Positions 26,853 through 34,924 of a DNA stretch of 64,000 nucleotides are shown here, piece by piece. The stretch's first letter is position 1. Each line of letters begins with the position of its first letter. Source of the stretch: a virus; the IMG/VR virus record IMGVR_UViG_3300010885_010784, positions 1 through 64,000 of that record, one strand, 5' to 3'. The notes below the pieces were generated by a model that saw nothing but the letters and a program-made list of their open reading frames with translations, was not told the origin of the DNA and searched no databases. The translations under genes and the position numbers were made by a program.

Positions 26853-27082
26853 TAGTCCTCGCCCTGAAGTCTATTCTCAATAAGTTTGTCTCGTTCATCA
26901 ATTGTCTCAAAAGCAAATGATTCTAGTTTGTCTTGGTGTCGATTGTAGTGGTGTCCACAGAAATCAAGGGAGCCTGAAACTCCTGTTACACGCACATATG
27001 CTTGTGCTCCACAATAGTCGCACCTATCCATTGCAGTTAGTTGCCACTCTTTTACTGGTGCATCTATAAGTTGTTCTGTCAT
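26852..27082 (-). CDS. DUF7455-like zinc-ribbon protein
   Basis: CDYCGAQAYVRV..GSLDFCGHHYNRHQDKLE has the C-x2-C ... C-x2-H pattern of a short zinc-ribbon family widespread in Actinobacteria. 76 residues. TAATG-coupled on both sides. A nucleic-acid-binding role is plausible but not shown. Confidence 0.75.
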   Translation of the reverse strand: MTEQLIDAPVKEWQLTAMDRCDYCGAQAYVRVTGVSGSLDFCGHHYNRHQDKLESFAFETIDERDKLIENRLQGED

Positions 27083-27258
27083 TACTTATCCGTTCTGTAG
27101 AATCCACTACCCCTGAAAGTTACTGCTCCTACTGAGTATACCTTAGTTAGAGCAATTTTGCAAGTCTCGCATTCATATCCAGGGTCAGTGTCATTAACAC
27201 CCCTAGTGACTACTAGTCTTACGTCACATTCTGGACATTTATATTCATATGATGGCAT
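27082..27258 (-). CDS. FmdB-like zinc-ribbon protein
   Basis: 58 residues with MPSYEYKCPECD, YECETCK and the typical end VTFRGSGFYRTDK. FmdB family members are putative regulators. Start behind AAGGGGATAAA. It follows the terminator after the endolysin gene, so it may rely on read-through or its own promoter. Confidence 0.85.
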   Translation of the reverse strand: MPSYEYKCPECDVRLVVTRGVNDTDPGYECETCKIALTKVYSVGAVTFRGSGFYRTDK

Positions 27259-27271
27259 TTTATCCCCTTAT

Positions 27272-27315
27272 AAAAATGTGCGTGGTAACCACACAATATG
27301 ATTACCACGACACAT
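27272..27315 (-). terminator. Terminator after the endolysin gene (minus strand)
   Basis: On the minus strand ATGTGTCGTGGTAA pairs with TTACCACGCACAT (one bulge) and is followed by TTTTTAT. It begins seven bases after the M23 stop. Confidence 0.85.
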
Positions 27316-27321
27316 AATTAG

Positions 27322-28047
27322 TTATTCTGCTTTTGGAGCAACCTTTGATGCAACAACAACTGGCTTTGTTACAGCAAGCGTTGGAGCAGTCTTTGGATTT
27401 GTTACTGGTTTTGGTGCTACAGCCTTTGGTGCAGCAGGTGTCTTTACAACCTTTGCTTCTGTTGGATTAGCAACAGTTGGAACGTCAGGTAGTGAGTGAG
27501 TTGGTGCAACAGTTACTGGAGCACTTTCTGGAGTAGCCTTGTGAGCCTCAGCCTCAGCCTTTTCAAAAGCAATAACTGCCTTGATAAAAGCCATAGGGTC
27601 GTAGTAACCCTTACCTGTGTCAAAGCCAGCAAGTGGCTGACCCTTAATGTGACCTGCCCAGATTTCCCAGTGTAGGTGCTTACCAGTTGCAAAACCAGTT
27701 TCACCCATCTTGCCAACAATTGTGCCAGCCTCAATCTTCTGACCAACCTTAACCTTAATTGAACCCTTAACCATGTGGAAGTAGGTCCATGTGACCTTCT
27801 TGCCCATTACAGTTGACTGAACAATAATTGAGTGACCACCAGATGTTGGTGAGTCGTTTGGCTTAACTGCAATTACCTTGCCGTCTGCCCATGCTTCTAG
27901 ATAGGTGGTTTCTCCACCCTGCCAGATGTCAACACCGTTGTGGTGCTTCTTTACTTTCTTAATTGGGTGCATTCTCCAACCGAATGGGGAAGTTACCTTC
28001 CAGGACTTGCCTGGGATTCCATCTACTGGATATTGTGATTTTGCCAT
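27322..28047 (-). CDS. M23 metallopeptidase endolysin
   Basis: 241 residues. The N-terminal LytM/M23 domain (residues about 10-150) has HHNGVDIW (HxxxD zinc ligands) and GKHLHWEIW (HxH), so it should cut peptide cross-links in the cell wall. A long Pro/Ala/Lys/Thr-rich linker (from about 165 to the end) replaces a recognisable cell-wall-binding domain. No signal peptide, so export needs a holin. Terminator just downstream. Confidence 0.92.
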   Translation of the reverse strand: MAKSQYPVDGIPGKSWKVTSPFGWRMHPIKKVKKHHNGVDIWQGGETTYLEAWADGKVIAVKPNDSPTSGGHSIIVQSTVMGKKVTWTYFHMVKGSIKVKVGQKIEAGTIVGKMGETGFATGKHLHWEIWAGHIKGQPLAGFDTGKGYYDPMAFIKAVIAFEKAEAEAHKATPESAPVTVAPTHSLPDVPTVANPTEAKVVKTPAAPKAVAPKPVTNPKTAPTLAVTKPVVVASKVAPKAE

Positions 28048-28088
28048 ATAGCATCATCTCCTTCTATATTTGATTATATCATAATCAG

Positions 28089-28160
28089 AGCCACCTAACG
28101 GATTCGAACCGTTGACCTCCATATTACAAGTATGGCACTCTACCGCTGAGTTAAGGTGGC
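28089..28160 (-). tRNA. tRNA-Thr (anticodon TGT)
   Basis: Acceptor GCCACCT/AGGTGGC is fully paired; the anticodon loop CTTGTAA gives TGT. T arm ACGG/CCGT with TTCGAAT is present. CCA is not encoded. Confidence 0.93.
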
Positions 28161-28164
28161 GAAG

Positions 28165-28238
28165 CGATTCCGATGGGACTTGAACCCACGACCTCTACCG
28201 TGACAGGGTAGCGTTCTAACCAACTGAACTACGAAATC
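28165..28238 (-). tRNA. tRNA-Asp (anticodon GTC)
   Basis: Acceptor GATTTCG pairs with CGGAATC (one G-T). Anticodon arm CTACC/GGTAG encloses CTGTCAC with GTC. Discriminator G as expected for Asp. Confidence 0.93.
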
Positions 28239-28339
28239 AAATGTTCCTTAAACAACCCAGATAGGAACAACATCTGTAACAGTCTTTACTAGTATACCGT
28301 TAAAGCCATCTATGCTTTCACATACCGCTTGGTCTTGTG

Positions 28340-28411
28340 CTGGTCACCCAGGACTCGAACCTGGAACATTTCGGTTAACAGCCGAACACTCTGCCATTGA
28401 GTTAGTGACCA
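28340..28411 (-). tRNA. tRNA-Asn (anticodon GTT)
   Basis: Acceptor TGGTCAC pairs with GTGACCA. TTCGG/CCGAA encloses CTGTTAA (GTT). T arm CCAGG/CCTGG is complete. Discriminator G. Confidence 0.93.
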
Positions 28412-28426
28412 ATGCTTTCTTCATCA

Positions 28427-28455
28427 AGTATACCTGACGGAGAAAGACTTGTCAA
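28427..28455 (-). promoter_or_regulatory. Promoter of the tRNA cluster (minus strand)
   Basis: TTGACA, 17 bases and TATACT, about 16 bases upstream of tRNA-Asn. It should serve Asn, Asp and Thr in that order. Confidence 0.85.
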
Positions 28456-28459
28456 GCAA

Positions 28460-28651
28460 TTAGATTAGGAACTTTGTGACTGGAGCACATGGGTCTCCGC
28501 CTTCTTCCCATTCCTTTTCTTCTTCTTCTGTCATGTATGGGTCGCCATCATGTGTGTAGCAGAATGGTTCTGTAATCCAGCCTTTATCAATGCCGAACTG
28601 CATCCACTCCCAGACTTCTGTTTTGTCTGCAATGTTTTTCTTCTTGAACAT
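28460..28651 (-). CDS. Conserved phage protein (WMQFGIDKGWI motif)
   Basis: 63 residues; WEWMQFGIDKGWITEPFCYTHDG...EEGGDPC is a pattern shared with small proteins of actinophages and cyanophages, function unknown. It has its own promoter, whose -10 is centred in a 10-bp inverted repeat (28659-28700). Confidence 0.75.
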   Translation of the reverse strand: MFKKKNIADKTEVWEWMQFGIDKGWITEPFCYTHDGDPYMTEEEEKEWEEGGDPCAPVTKFLI

Positions 28652-28658
28652 ATAAAAA

Positions 28659-28700
28659 CCCTCTCTAGGTCATGTATCAATTATACAGTACTAGAGAGGG
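28659..28700. promoter_or_regulatory. Inverted repeat over a core promoter (operator-like)
   Basis: CCCTCTCTAG (28659-28668) and CTAGAGAGGG (28691-28700) form a perfect 10-bp inverted repeat with a 22-bp centre. The -10 TATAAT of the promoter at 28680-28708 lies exactly in the middle, so a dimeric repressor could bind. Confidence 0.7.
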
Positions 28701-28708
28701 CTTGTCAA
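28680..28708 (-). promoter_or_regulatory. Consensus sigma-70 promoter (minus strand)
   Basis: TTGACA, a 17-base spacer and TATAAT on the minus strand, 29 bases before the 28651 start. Confidence 0.95.
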
Positions 28709-28716
28709 GTATGTTT

Positions 28717-28953
28717 CTACTTCTCTGAAGGGATGTTGTCCACAAATGCACGGTCAATTTCGTCTTCTGTTAGTTCTCCATCGTTTAGGTAACCACGAGC
28801 CAAGTCTTCTACAACATTGGCAACGCCCATGATACCAGCAAGGAGTGCTGCCTGTAGGACATCAATACCAATTGCTGCACCAGCACCAACGGTTGCTAGG
28901 GCTGAGACCAAAAACAATGAGAGCATACGCTTTGCAATCTTTAAGTAATTCAT
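28717..28953 (-). CDS. Holin-type membrane protein
   Basis: 78 residues, two hydrophobic helices (MLSLFLVSALATVGAGAAIGI and LQAALLAGIMGVANVV) with a charged tail. The pattern recurs next to actinophage lysins and fits a class II holin that lets the M23 endolysin reach the wall. TAATG-coupled upstream. Confidence 0.75.
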   Translation of the reverse strand: MNYLKIAKRMLSLFLVSALATVGAGAAIGIDVLQAALLAGIMGVANVVEDLARGYLNDGELTEDEIDRAFVDNIPSEK

Positions 28954-29132
28954 TAATCTTCCTCCTTATCTTTTGGATTTCTGAGTGGGTAGGTAATCAT
29001 CCATAGAACTGATGTTCCCATGATTGCCCAACCTACTACTTCTTTTGCTGAACCCTCAAGTACCAGCCATGCAACAAACATACCAAGAAGTGTCCATGCC
29101 TGACCCAAAAGGTCATTTAAAAATTTCTTCAT
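28953..29132 (-). CDS. 59-residue two-helix membrane protein
   Basis: Found by reading the gap: MKKFLNDLLGQAWTLLGMFVAW... and VVGWAIMGTSVLWMITY form two hydrophobic segments. Overlaps the start of the holin and the stop of the PA14 gene (TAATG at both ends). A holin partner or antiholin is plausible. Confidence 0.65.
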   Translation of the reverse strand: MKKFLNDLLGQAWTLLGMFVAWLVLEGSAKEVVGWAIMGTSVLWMITYPLRNPKDKEED

Positions 29133-31081
29133 TAATCTTTCCTCCTTGTGCCTGATGTTCCACCTGAGCCACCTGCTGATGCAGATGCTGCTGCTGATGG
29201 TGCTGCTGCAGTAAGTGCTGCTCCTGTTGCTGCGTTGACTGCTGCTCCAACAGCAACAACTGCTGTCACAACAATCTTTTTAGATTCTTCTCTTACCTTT
29301 GGAGACATGTCAGAACCTACGTTACCCATAAAGTTAATTGCGTCTGCAAGGGCTACAACGGTTGCTCCAAGTACTGGCACTGCTGCTAATTCTTCGTTTA
29401 CTTCAATGTCGTCTGCTTGGGCTGCAACGAATAGGGCATCAAGAGCCTCTTCGTATTCTGGGGAGCCTTGCTCTGAATTTTCCAGGATTTCATTTGCTAC
29501 AGATATAAGTTCTGTTACTTGCTCTTCTGAAAGGGATTGTGGGTCTACCGTCGCAACATTTACTGGTAACTCAGGTTCACTGGGTTCGGGGGACACTGGC
29601 GGCTCTGGTTCTGGTAGCGGTTCTGGGATAATTTCTGTTGGCTTTTCAATAGGTTTCGGGGTCTCTTCAGGCGTAGGTGTTGGCTCGGTAAAAGGTGGAA
29701 TGGCTTGTAGTTCTTGTTGACGGACAATCAATTCCTCCTGTTTATTTGTTACATCCAGGGATGCTACTTCAATTATACTTGCCTTTTCTGTCTGCGTAAC
29801 TACCGATGTATTATAGTCTCTCTTAGCATCTGTCTGGTTACTTGTTGCTACCGATAAGTTTTGTTCTGCTGTAGAGACCTCAGCATTTGCCTGTATAATT
29901 GCTGGCAATAGTTCTGGGTTTTTAATCAATGGTGCTTCGGCATCCTCGTCTGGGACTAGCACAATAATTTCTTCTTCTCTAAATCTAAGTTCATCTCTAA
30001 ATAAAGTAATCTCGTCATAGACAATAACCTCGTCGTACACAATCTCTTCTGTGTAATAAGTTACTTCCTGATACTTTACAACTGGCTGATAAATTGTTTC
30101 TGTTACTGTTCGTTCTCCAAACCAAGTTGCAGGAACTATTGTCATGCTACCGCCAGCAACCTGTGACCAAAGTTGAACCCATGCTCCGCCACCATTCTCA
30201 TAGTAATACAAAGTAGTTGGGTATAGGATACCTGCTCTAATCCACATAGGCTGAGAGGTTGTTCCTCCACCACCCTTATCTCTCCAGTCATTAATAAGAG
30301 ACATACCAGCAATAGTTAGTTTGACACCATCATCTCCTGGTGCATAGAAACTATACCAGTTGTCTTCTGGAACCATGATGTTTCCCTCAAACTTAACAAG
30401 AACATCTTCAGCCTTTCCAGAGTTTAGAACTAGACCACTAAACCATTGGAAGTCAATGTTGGGTACGTTCATGCTGGCAAGTGGTGTTTCTGATTCGGTT
30501 GGTATTGGTGGGGCATTGTTGTATCCTTGTCTATTGTAGGATGTTGCTGTAAGTCCACCTGGAACTACCGTTGTAACTTCAACTGGTTCATAATCTAAAT
30601 AAGGCTGCATCTCTGTGTGCGGAACTAAAATTGTTCTTGGAACTAATTCTGTTCTTGGAACTAACTGGGTGTATGGGACCTGAACTGTATATGGTACTTG
30701 AATAGTTTCTACCTGTTCTTTAGTAGGTCTCACCCAGTCAGCATCTGGAATTAGTTTTGTGTTGTATTCTGTCTGAGCCAATTCTAGGCTTGCTTGTGCT
30801 TTGGTTAAAAGTAATTCTTTACTCTGAACATCTATAATTTTATTATCTAGAATTGTTTTGTTTGACTCTACCGTGGCATCTATGATAGCCTTGTTATTTA
30901 CGGCTGTCTGGTATGCTTCTTGAGCAACCACCAGAGCACTCTGGGCAGCACTAATCTTAGCCTCTGCTTCTGCAATAATCGCATTGTATTCATCCCTGGT
31001 TTGTGCAAGGGCTGGCGATGTAAAAAGTAAGCAAGAAAAGGCTAGGAATATGGCTAATATGAATCTAGGGGTTTTATTAAT
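29132..31081 (-). CDS. Secreted PA14-domain protein, probable ATT start
   Basis: No ATG gives a signal peptide. Reading upstream in frame to an ATT at 31081 yields NKTPRFILAIFLAFSCLLFTSPALA|Q, a textbook Sec signal with an ALA cleavage site, behind GAGGAG and a leader hairpin. An in-frame TAA lies just before the ATT. The mature part has a coiled-coil N-terminus, VPYT/VPRT repeats (VPYTVQVPYT then VPRTELVPRT), a PA14 domain (DNWYSFYAPGDDGVKLTIAG...YYYENGGGAW) and a Pro/Glu then Ala/Gly-rich C-terminus. 649 residues. It probably coats the host surface or binds glycans. Confidence 0.75.
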   Translation of the reverse strand: MNKTPRFILAIFLAFSCLLFTSPALAQTRDEYNAIIAEAEAKISAAQSALVVAQEAYQTAVNNKAIIDATVESNKTILDNKIIDVQSKELLLTKAQASLELAQTEYNTKLIPDADWVRPTKEQVETIQVPYTVQVPYTQLVPRTELVPRTILVPHTEMQPYLDYEPVEVTTVVPGGLTATSYNRQGYNNAPPIPTESETPLASMNVPNIDFQWFSGLVLNSGKAEDVLVKFEGNIMVPEDNWYSFYAPGDDGVKLTIAGMSLINDWRDKGGGGTTSQPMWIRAGILYPTTLYYYENGGGAWVQLWSQVAGGSMTIVPATWFGERTVTETIYQPVVKYQEVTYYTEEIVYDEVIVYDEITLFRDELRFREEEIIVLVPDEDAEAPLIKNPELLPAIIQANAEVSTAEQNLSVATSNQTDAKRDYNTSVVTQTEKASIIEVASLDVTNKQEELIVRQQELQAIPPFTEPTPTPEETPKPIEKPTEIIPEPLPEPEPPVSPEPSEPELPVNVATVDPQSLSEEQVTELISVANEILENSEQGSPEYEEALDALFVAAQADDIEVNEELAAVPVLGATVVALADAINFMGNVGSDMSPKVREESKKIVVTAVVAVGAAVNAATGAALTAAAPSAAASASAGGSGGTSGTRRKD

Positions 31082-31094
31082 TTATGTTCTCCTC

Positions 31095-31110
31095 GTTGGA
31101 AGTATCCAAC
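31095..31110 (-). promoter_or_regulatory. 5'-leader hairpin upstream of the ATT start
   Basis: GTTGGA-TACT-TCCAAC forms a 6-bp hairpin right after the likely transcription start, between the -10 (31117-31122) and GAGGAG. Confidence 0.55.
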
Positions 31111-31116
31111 AAGAAC

Positions 31117-31122
31117 ATTATA
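31117..31122 (-). promoter_or_regulatory. -10 box (TATAAT) of the PA14 gene
   Basis: TATAAT on the minus strand, about 35 bases before the ATT start. It lies in the terL 3' flank. -35 not recognised. Confidence 0.55.
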
Positions 31123-31125
31123 CCA

Positions 31126-32916
31126 TTATATTACGTTAATGTTAAACTGTTTAAAGTACGATTCCAGGTCTTTATCTGCTGGTTTGTTACGCTGAATAAT
31201 GCTACGCTTATCAAAGTCGTGCATTTCTTCTGTTGGCTTTCTGTCACGGAACGTGTGAATCTCTACCATCTGGTTTAGGTCTCTAGGTGTGTGAGAGATA
31301 GCACCAAAGATAGCACCGCATACAGCGTCTGCAAGGTCCTTGGAGGACTTTCTAGGGTGGTCTACACGATTACCCTTCATAATCTTCAACTCAGTTAGTT
31401 CTTCAAACAGCAAGTCAATGGCTGGCAAGGCTAGTCGCTCTTCATAAACAAGCATAGCCATATCCTCATAGTGCTTCTTAGCAACAGAAACAGTCTCAGT
31501 CTTTATACCAACAGACTTCAGTTCATTCTGGATATCAAACGACTGCCAGCGGTCAAAGGAAACCATTCCAATATCAAAGCCTAGTCTGCGTAGGTTCTGA
31601 ATCCACTGCTTTACTTCTGAAAGATTAACAGGACCTTCAATCTTTGGCTCCCAGTATACGACTGCATCTACTACTACGATAGGCATTACTTGTGCGTAGT
31701 CCTTAACTACCTGGACATTTACCCACTTCTCAACGTGAGCAATGGCAACAGCACACTTGTCGTGTCGCTGTGCAAGGTCAGCATGAACAAAGTATTTTTT
31801 GTCTGGGTCAGGCTTAAATGAATCCATAAAACTTTTGTTAGTGTCAATAGGATTTACGATTGTCATACAAGCACGAATCTTTTCTTGCTGCTTGAAGAAT
31901 GCATCGGACATGTAGGTTGGCACACACGCAAAACGTTGCATGGCATCACCGAGGTCTGTGTAGAATGCTAACTTAAAATCGTCAATCTTACGAGTAGGAT
32001 TTACAACCCAGGTTGGTCTCTTGATAGCAAACATTCCTGGAAACTTGTAGGATAGAATATTGTCTTCATCCCACTCAATCTCAAGGGTGTTTCCTTCTGC
32101 GTCTTCTGGCAAGTCTTCATTCATAATAAACTTGTGATGCTTTGTGATAACTTCCTTTTCAGCAATCACGGCATCGTATCTCTGCGAGATAAAGTCTCCT
32201 GGGTAACGAGGGAAAGATAGCAGTGCTACTTTGCCTAAATCTGGAAAGCGAGAGTCTACGGAAGCACGGAAGGCTTTGTAGATATTGTCAGCAGTCTTGC
32301 CTTGGTCATTACCTGTGTTTACTTCTTGTGCGAAACCAGAAATCTCGTCCAGTACCGCTAGGATAAGGTTAAGACCTTCGTGAGACTCACGCTCAGAGTG
32401 ACCAGAGTAAACGGTAATGGCTTGGTCAAACTCAATGCTGTCTGCTTTGGCGTAGAACTTTCCAGCGAACCAAGGTGAGCGTTCAATCTTATTCTTGAAG
32501 CCCTTGAAGAAAACGTTCTTAGCCTGTTGTGCGTTAATAGCAATGTTAATAATATCAATAGCGTCACCAGTAGGCTTACCAAAATAACGAGCAGGGTCTT
32601 TAAGACAAAGTAACTTATAAACGATATAGCAACAGGCAACTGTAGAAACAAAGTCCTTACCAGAACCCTTGCCTAGTTGTAGGATAACTTCATTCTTAGT
32701 ATACTTCTTGTAGTATCTGCGACCTTCTGTCTCCCCCAGGATTTCAATAACTTCTTCTAGTTTGTAGATTTGGCTCATAGCCTCTACAATGTCGTACTGA
32801 ATTTGTGATAGTGGTGGTTGCTGAAGATAATCTTCACCTTCCACAAATGTTTTAACGTCTACTGGATTTTCAGCAAAGACATTACTTTTCAGTACTTCAA
32901 AAAACTCATTGAACAT
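31126..32916 (-). CDS. terL: Terminase large subunit
   Basis: 596 residues. The ATPase has Walker A GKGSGKD (residues about 82-88) and Walker B LILAVLDE; the RNase H-like nuclease has FVHADLAQRHDKCAVAIAH and later VSFDRWQS and KDLADAVCGA with acidic residues. It packages DNA into heads. ATG 32916 is chosen over a TTG two codons upstream. Overlaps terS by 11 bases. Confidence 0.95.
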   Translation of the reverse strand: MFNEFFEVLKSNVFAENPVDVKTFVEGEDYLQQPPLSQIQYDIVEAMSQIYKLEEVIEILGETEGRRYYKKYTKNEVILQLGKGSGKDFVSTVACCYIVYKLLCLKDPARYFGKPTGDAIDIINIAINAQQAKNVFFKGFKNKIERSPWFAGKFYAKADSIEFDQAITVYSGHSERESHEGLNLILAVLDEISGFAQEVNTGNDQGKTADNIYKAFRASVDSRFPDLGKVALLSFPRYPGDFISQRYDAVIAEKEVITKHHKFIMNEDLPEDAEGNTLEIEWDEDNILSYKFPGMFAIKRPTWVVNPTRKIDDFKLAFYTDLGDAMQRFACVPTYMSDAFFKQQEKIRACMTIVNPIDTNKSFMDSFKPDPDKKYFVHADLAQRHDKCAVAIAHVEKWVNVQVVKDYAQVMPIVVVDAVVYWEPKIEGPVNLSEVKQWIQNLRRLGFDIGMVSFDRWQSFDIQNELKSVGIKTETVSVAKKHYEDMAMLVYEERLALPAIDLLFEELTELKIMKGNRVDHPRKSSKDLADAVCGAIFGAISHTPRDLNQMVEIHTFRDRKPTEEMHDFDKRSIIQRNKPADKDLESYFKQFNINVI

Positions 32917-33439
32917 TGACAATAGTTATTACTTCCTGCTCCCTAGATACCTGAGAAAGCCTACGCATAATCTCGTCTCGTACCTGCGGATACTCGCTTG
33001 CAATATCTCTAAGAATACCAACAAGGATATCCTGCTTACGTTCAATCTCTAGCATTTCTTCTGCAAGTTCTTTGTTCTCAAGTAGACCAGCCTTTTGTAG
33101 CATGTCTATACGAGTCTTCTCTAGGTCCATCACAAGTTTAATACCTGCAGTCTTAGCACCCAGATTTGCAATTGTAGTTGCATCATCAATGACTTCGTAT
33201 GCCTTGGCAATAAGTCTGCTGTAGTGTGTGTCTGCTCCGACCAAGGCTTCTTTAGCCCTAGCACGGATAGCAGCATTATCGGAAGCCATTACACGCCATT
33301 GGTTGATGTGTGCTACAACCTTTTGACGTGGCAGTGCAAGTTCTTTAGAGATTTGGGTAGGCTCTTCGCCCTGGAGATACTTCTCCACAACCTTGTTCAT
33401 CTCGTCAAGATGCTCTACTGTTAATTCTTCAATCGACAA
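32906..33439 (-). CDS. terS: Terminase small subunit-like protein
   Basis: 177 residues. An N-terminal HTH is visible (EPTQISKELALPRQKVVAHINQW), followed by a long coiled-coil region (residues 60-130) for oligomerisation, typical of TerS. Located directly upstream of terL. The TTG at 33439 is a tentative start; the ATG at 33400 (MNKVVEKY) is the alternative. Confidence 0.75.
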   Translation of the reverse strand: MSIEELTVEHLDEMNKVVEKYLQGEEPTQISKELALPRQKVVAHINQWRVMASDNAAIRARAKEALVGADTHYSRLIAKAYEVIDDATTIANLGAKTAGIKLVMDLEKTRIDMLQKAGLLENKELAEEMLEIERKQDILVGILRDIASEYPQVRDEIMRRLSQVSREQEVITIVNVQ

Positions 33440-33716
33440 TCTTTTTACGCCTTCCCCTGCGAGCAGGGATTCTCTTTACTCTCTCAATTGCAAATGAGCA
33501 GTACTGTCCTGACGTTGCTTTTTGCACTTCAAAACAGTCTATCCATGTTGCACCAGTCTCAGTGTTAGTAACAACACTATCGAACTTAAACTTACGTCCA
33601 TGCTCGTCCTGTATCTTAATTATATCACCCTTGGCGATTGTGAATGTGCCAACCTGTAGTTCGTATACACGAGAGAACTTTGTTGGTGCTGGCTTAGTTT
33701 TCCTGCGACTAATCAT
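33429..33716 (-). CDS. Conserved small basic protein upstream of terminase
   Basis: 95 residues, YELQVGTFTIAKGDIIKI...QYCSFAIERVKRIPARRGRRKK, with a basic tail. Similar proteins precede terminases in actinophages. An SH3-like fold is possible. Overlaps terS by 11 bases. Confidence 0.7.
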   Translation of the reverse strand: MISRRKTKPAPTKFSRVYELQVGTFTIAKGDIIKIQDEHGRKFKFDSVVTNTETGATWIDCFEVQKATSGQYCSFAIERVKRIPARRGRRKKIVD

Positions 33717-34192
33717 CAGTTAGGCAATTCCAGTTTCTCGTCTACCGAAAATACTAGGGCTAACTGTTCTCCAGGTTTTACAGTCAGGTCTAGGATGCCT
33801 ACCTCAGCAAATTTCCAATCTTCTTTTGGTGTACGAACAAGCAATGCCCAGTAAGCAAACTCTGCTGGCATATCTGTACACTTCTCAACATAACCCTTGT
33901 GCTTGTCAGACTTGATTGGGTCAATAGCGTTTGGGAGTGCATTTACACGACAGATGATTTGAAGACCATACTTGTCTGTTCCATAGATGGCATAGCCAGC
34001 AAGGTTGAAGGCTGTCATTGCGTTAATCTCGTTACCCACAGCAACACACTGAGAAATCTTTTCATTCTTGAGTGACTGAAAGTCCACAATTACAGTTACG
34101 CAATTGTCTGAGGATACTACGTTTAGCGGTTGAGAGCAACCAGTGGTTGCTAGTGTAAGCCCCAATGCCAGGGCTAGTGCTGTCTTCTTCAT
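33716..34192 (-). CDS. Lipoprotein with a DUF4430-like domain
   Basis: 158 residues with a signal peptide and lipobox (LALGLTLATTGC, Cys19). The mature part (VTVIVDFQSLKNEKISQC...AGYAIYGTDKYGLQIICRVN...WALLV...VKPGEQLALVFS) follows the DUF4430/transcobalamin C-terminal pattern. It would sit outside the host membrane; candidate superinfection-exclusion or cobalamin-related role. Overlaps an HTH gene (ATGA). Confidence 0.75.
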   Translation of the reverse strand: MKKTALALALGLTLATTGCSQPLNVVSSDNCVTVIVDFQSLKNEKISQCVAVGNEINAMTAFNLAGYAIYGTDKYGLQIICRVNALPNAIDPIKSDKHKGYVEKCTDMPAEFAYWALLVRTPKEDWKFAEVGILDLTVKPGEQLALVFSVDEKLELPN

Positions 34193-34344
34193 CGTTTTGA
34201 TTTCCTTAATCCGAACTTGGCTAAGTATACATAGATAGTTTCTACGCTAGTGCCACATTCTTTTGCAATATCTTGAGGCGTTTTCTTATCTAAGTGGTAA
34301 CGCTTCTTTAACCACGCTTCACTAGTATACAACTTATTTGCCAT
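34189..34344 (-). CDS. 51-residue HTH protein
   Basis: KLYTSEAWLKKRYHLDKKTPQDIAKECGTSVETIYVYLAKFGL is a homeodomain-like HTH, the turn at CGTS. Start at 34344 after the RuvC-like stop; the longer frame is an artefact of RuvC codons. A local regulator or a TerS-type partner. Confidence 0.65.
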   Translation of the reverse strand: MANKLYTSEAWLKKRYHLDKKTPQDIAKECGTSVETIYVYLAKFGLRKSKR

Positions 34345-34348
34345 GATG

Positions 34349-34924
34349 TCAATACCCAAAAGCCTTGTCCCAATTAGACAAAGCCCAGTGACCAATTGCA
34401 CACGCATCTGCAACATCATCATCGTCTAGTTGTTTATCATAATTAATATTGATAAAGTTAATTGTTCTCTGCTTGCGAACCTTACGTTCTTCACCCTTAA
34501 ACCAGGAGACAGACTTGCCTGGATTCTTCTTTTGAATCTCATGCTTTTCTTCTTTAGTTAGTTTTTTATTACCAATAAAGTTCTGCCATGTCATAGGTGA
34601 GACTGAACCAATCTTCTTTACCCCAGCCATAGAAGCAGCCCCAAGAAGTGCTCCCTGGACCATAGCCAGTTGTGCAGCAGTCTTAGGGCTGTTCATAAAT
34701 ACTGTGTGTTCAATTATGACTGCTTCAAAGTTAAAATTATCAAAGAAGGACTTTGTTTTTCTAGCGGCATCCATAACCTTATCGTATGTTGCCAGACCCT
34801 CAAAATTAATCTTGCCACAAGCAATAATCTTTTTATCTTCAAAGATTGCAAACGCAAGACTGTTGGTACTAGCATCAATGGCACAGAACTGTTTTGGTTT
34901 CTTAATCAAATTCAATTTTACCAT
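34349..34924 (-). CDS. RuvC-like Holliday-junction resolvase
   Basis: 191 residues, RNase H fold: AIDASTNSLAFAIF (first Asp), VIIEHTVF (Glu) and DDDVADACAIGHWAL (two Asp). Resolves branched DNA before packaging. Overlaps the zinc-finger gene upstream by 23 bases. Confidence 0.82.
   Translation of the reverse strand: MVKLNLIKKPKQFCAIDASTNSLAFAIFEDKKIIACGKINFEGLATYDKVMDAARKTKSFFDNFNFEAVIIEHTVFMNSPKTAAQLAMVQGALLGAASMAGVKKIGSVSPMTWQNFIGNKKLTKEEKHEIQKKNPGKSVSWFKGEERKVRKQRTINFININYDKQLDDDDVADACAIGHWALSNWDKAFGY

Noticed and set aside
29148-29720. 190-codon + frame opposite the PA14 gene
   Set aside because: A mirror of the Ala/Gly/Pro/Glu-rich minus-strand coding sequence; no ribosome site.
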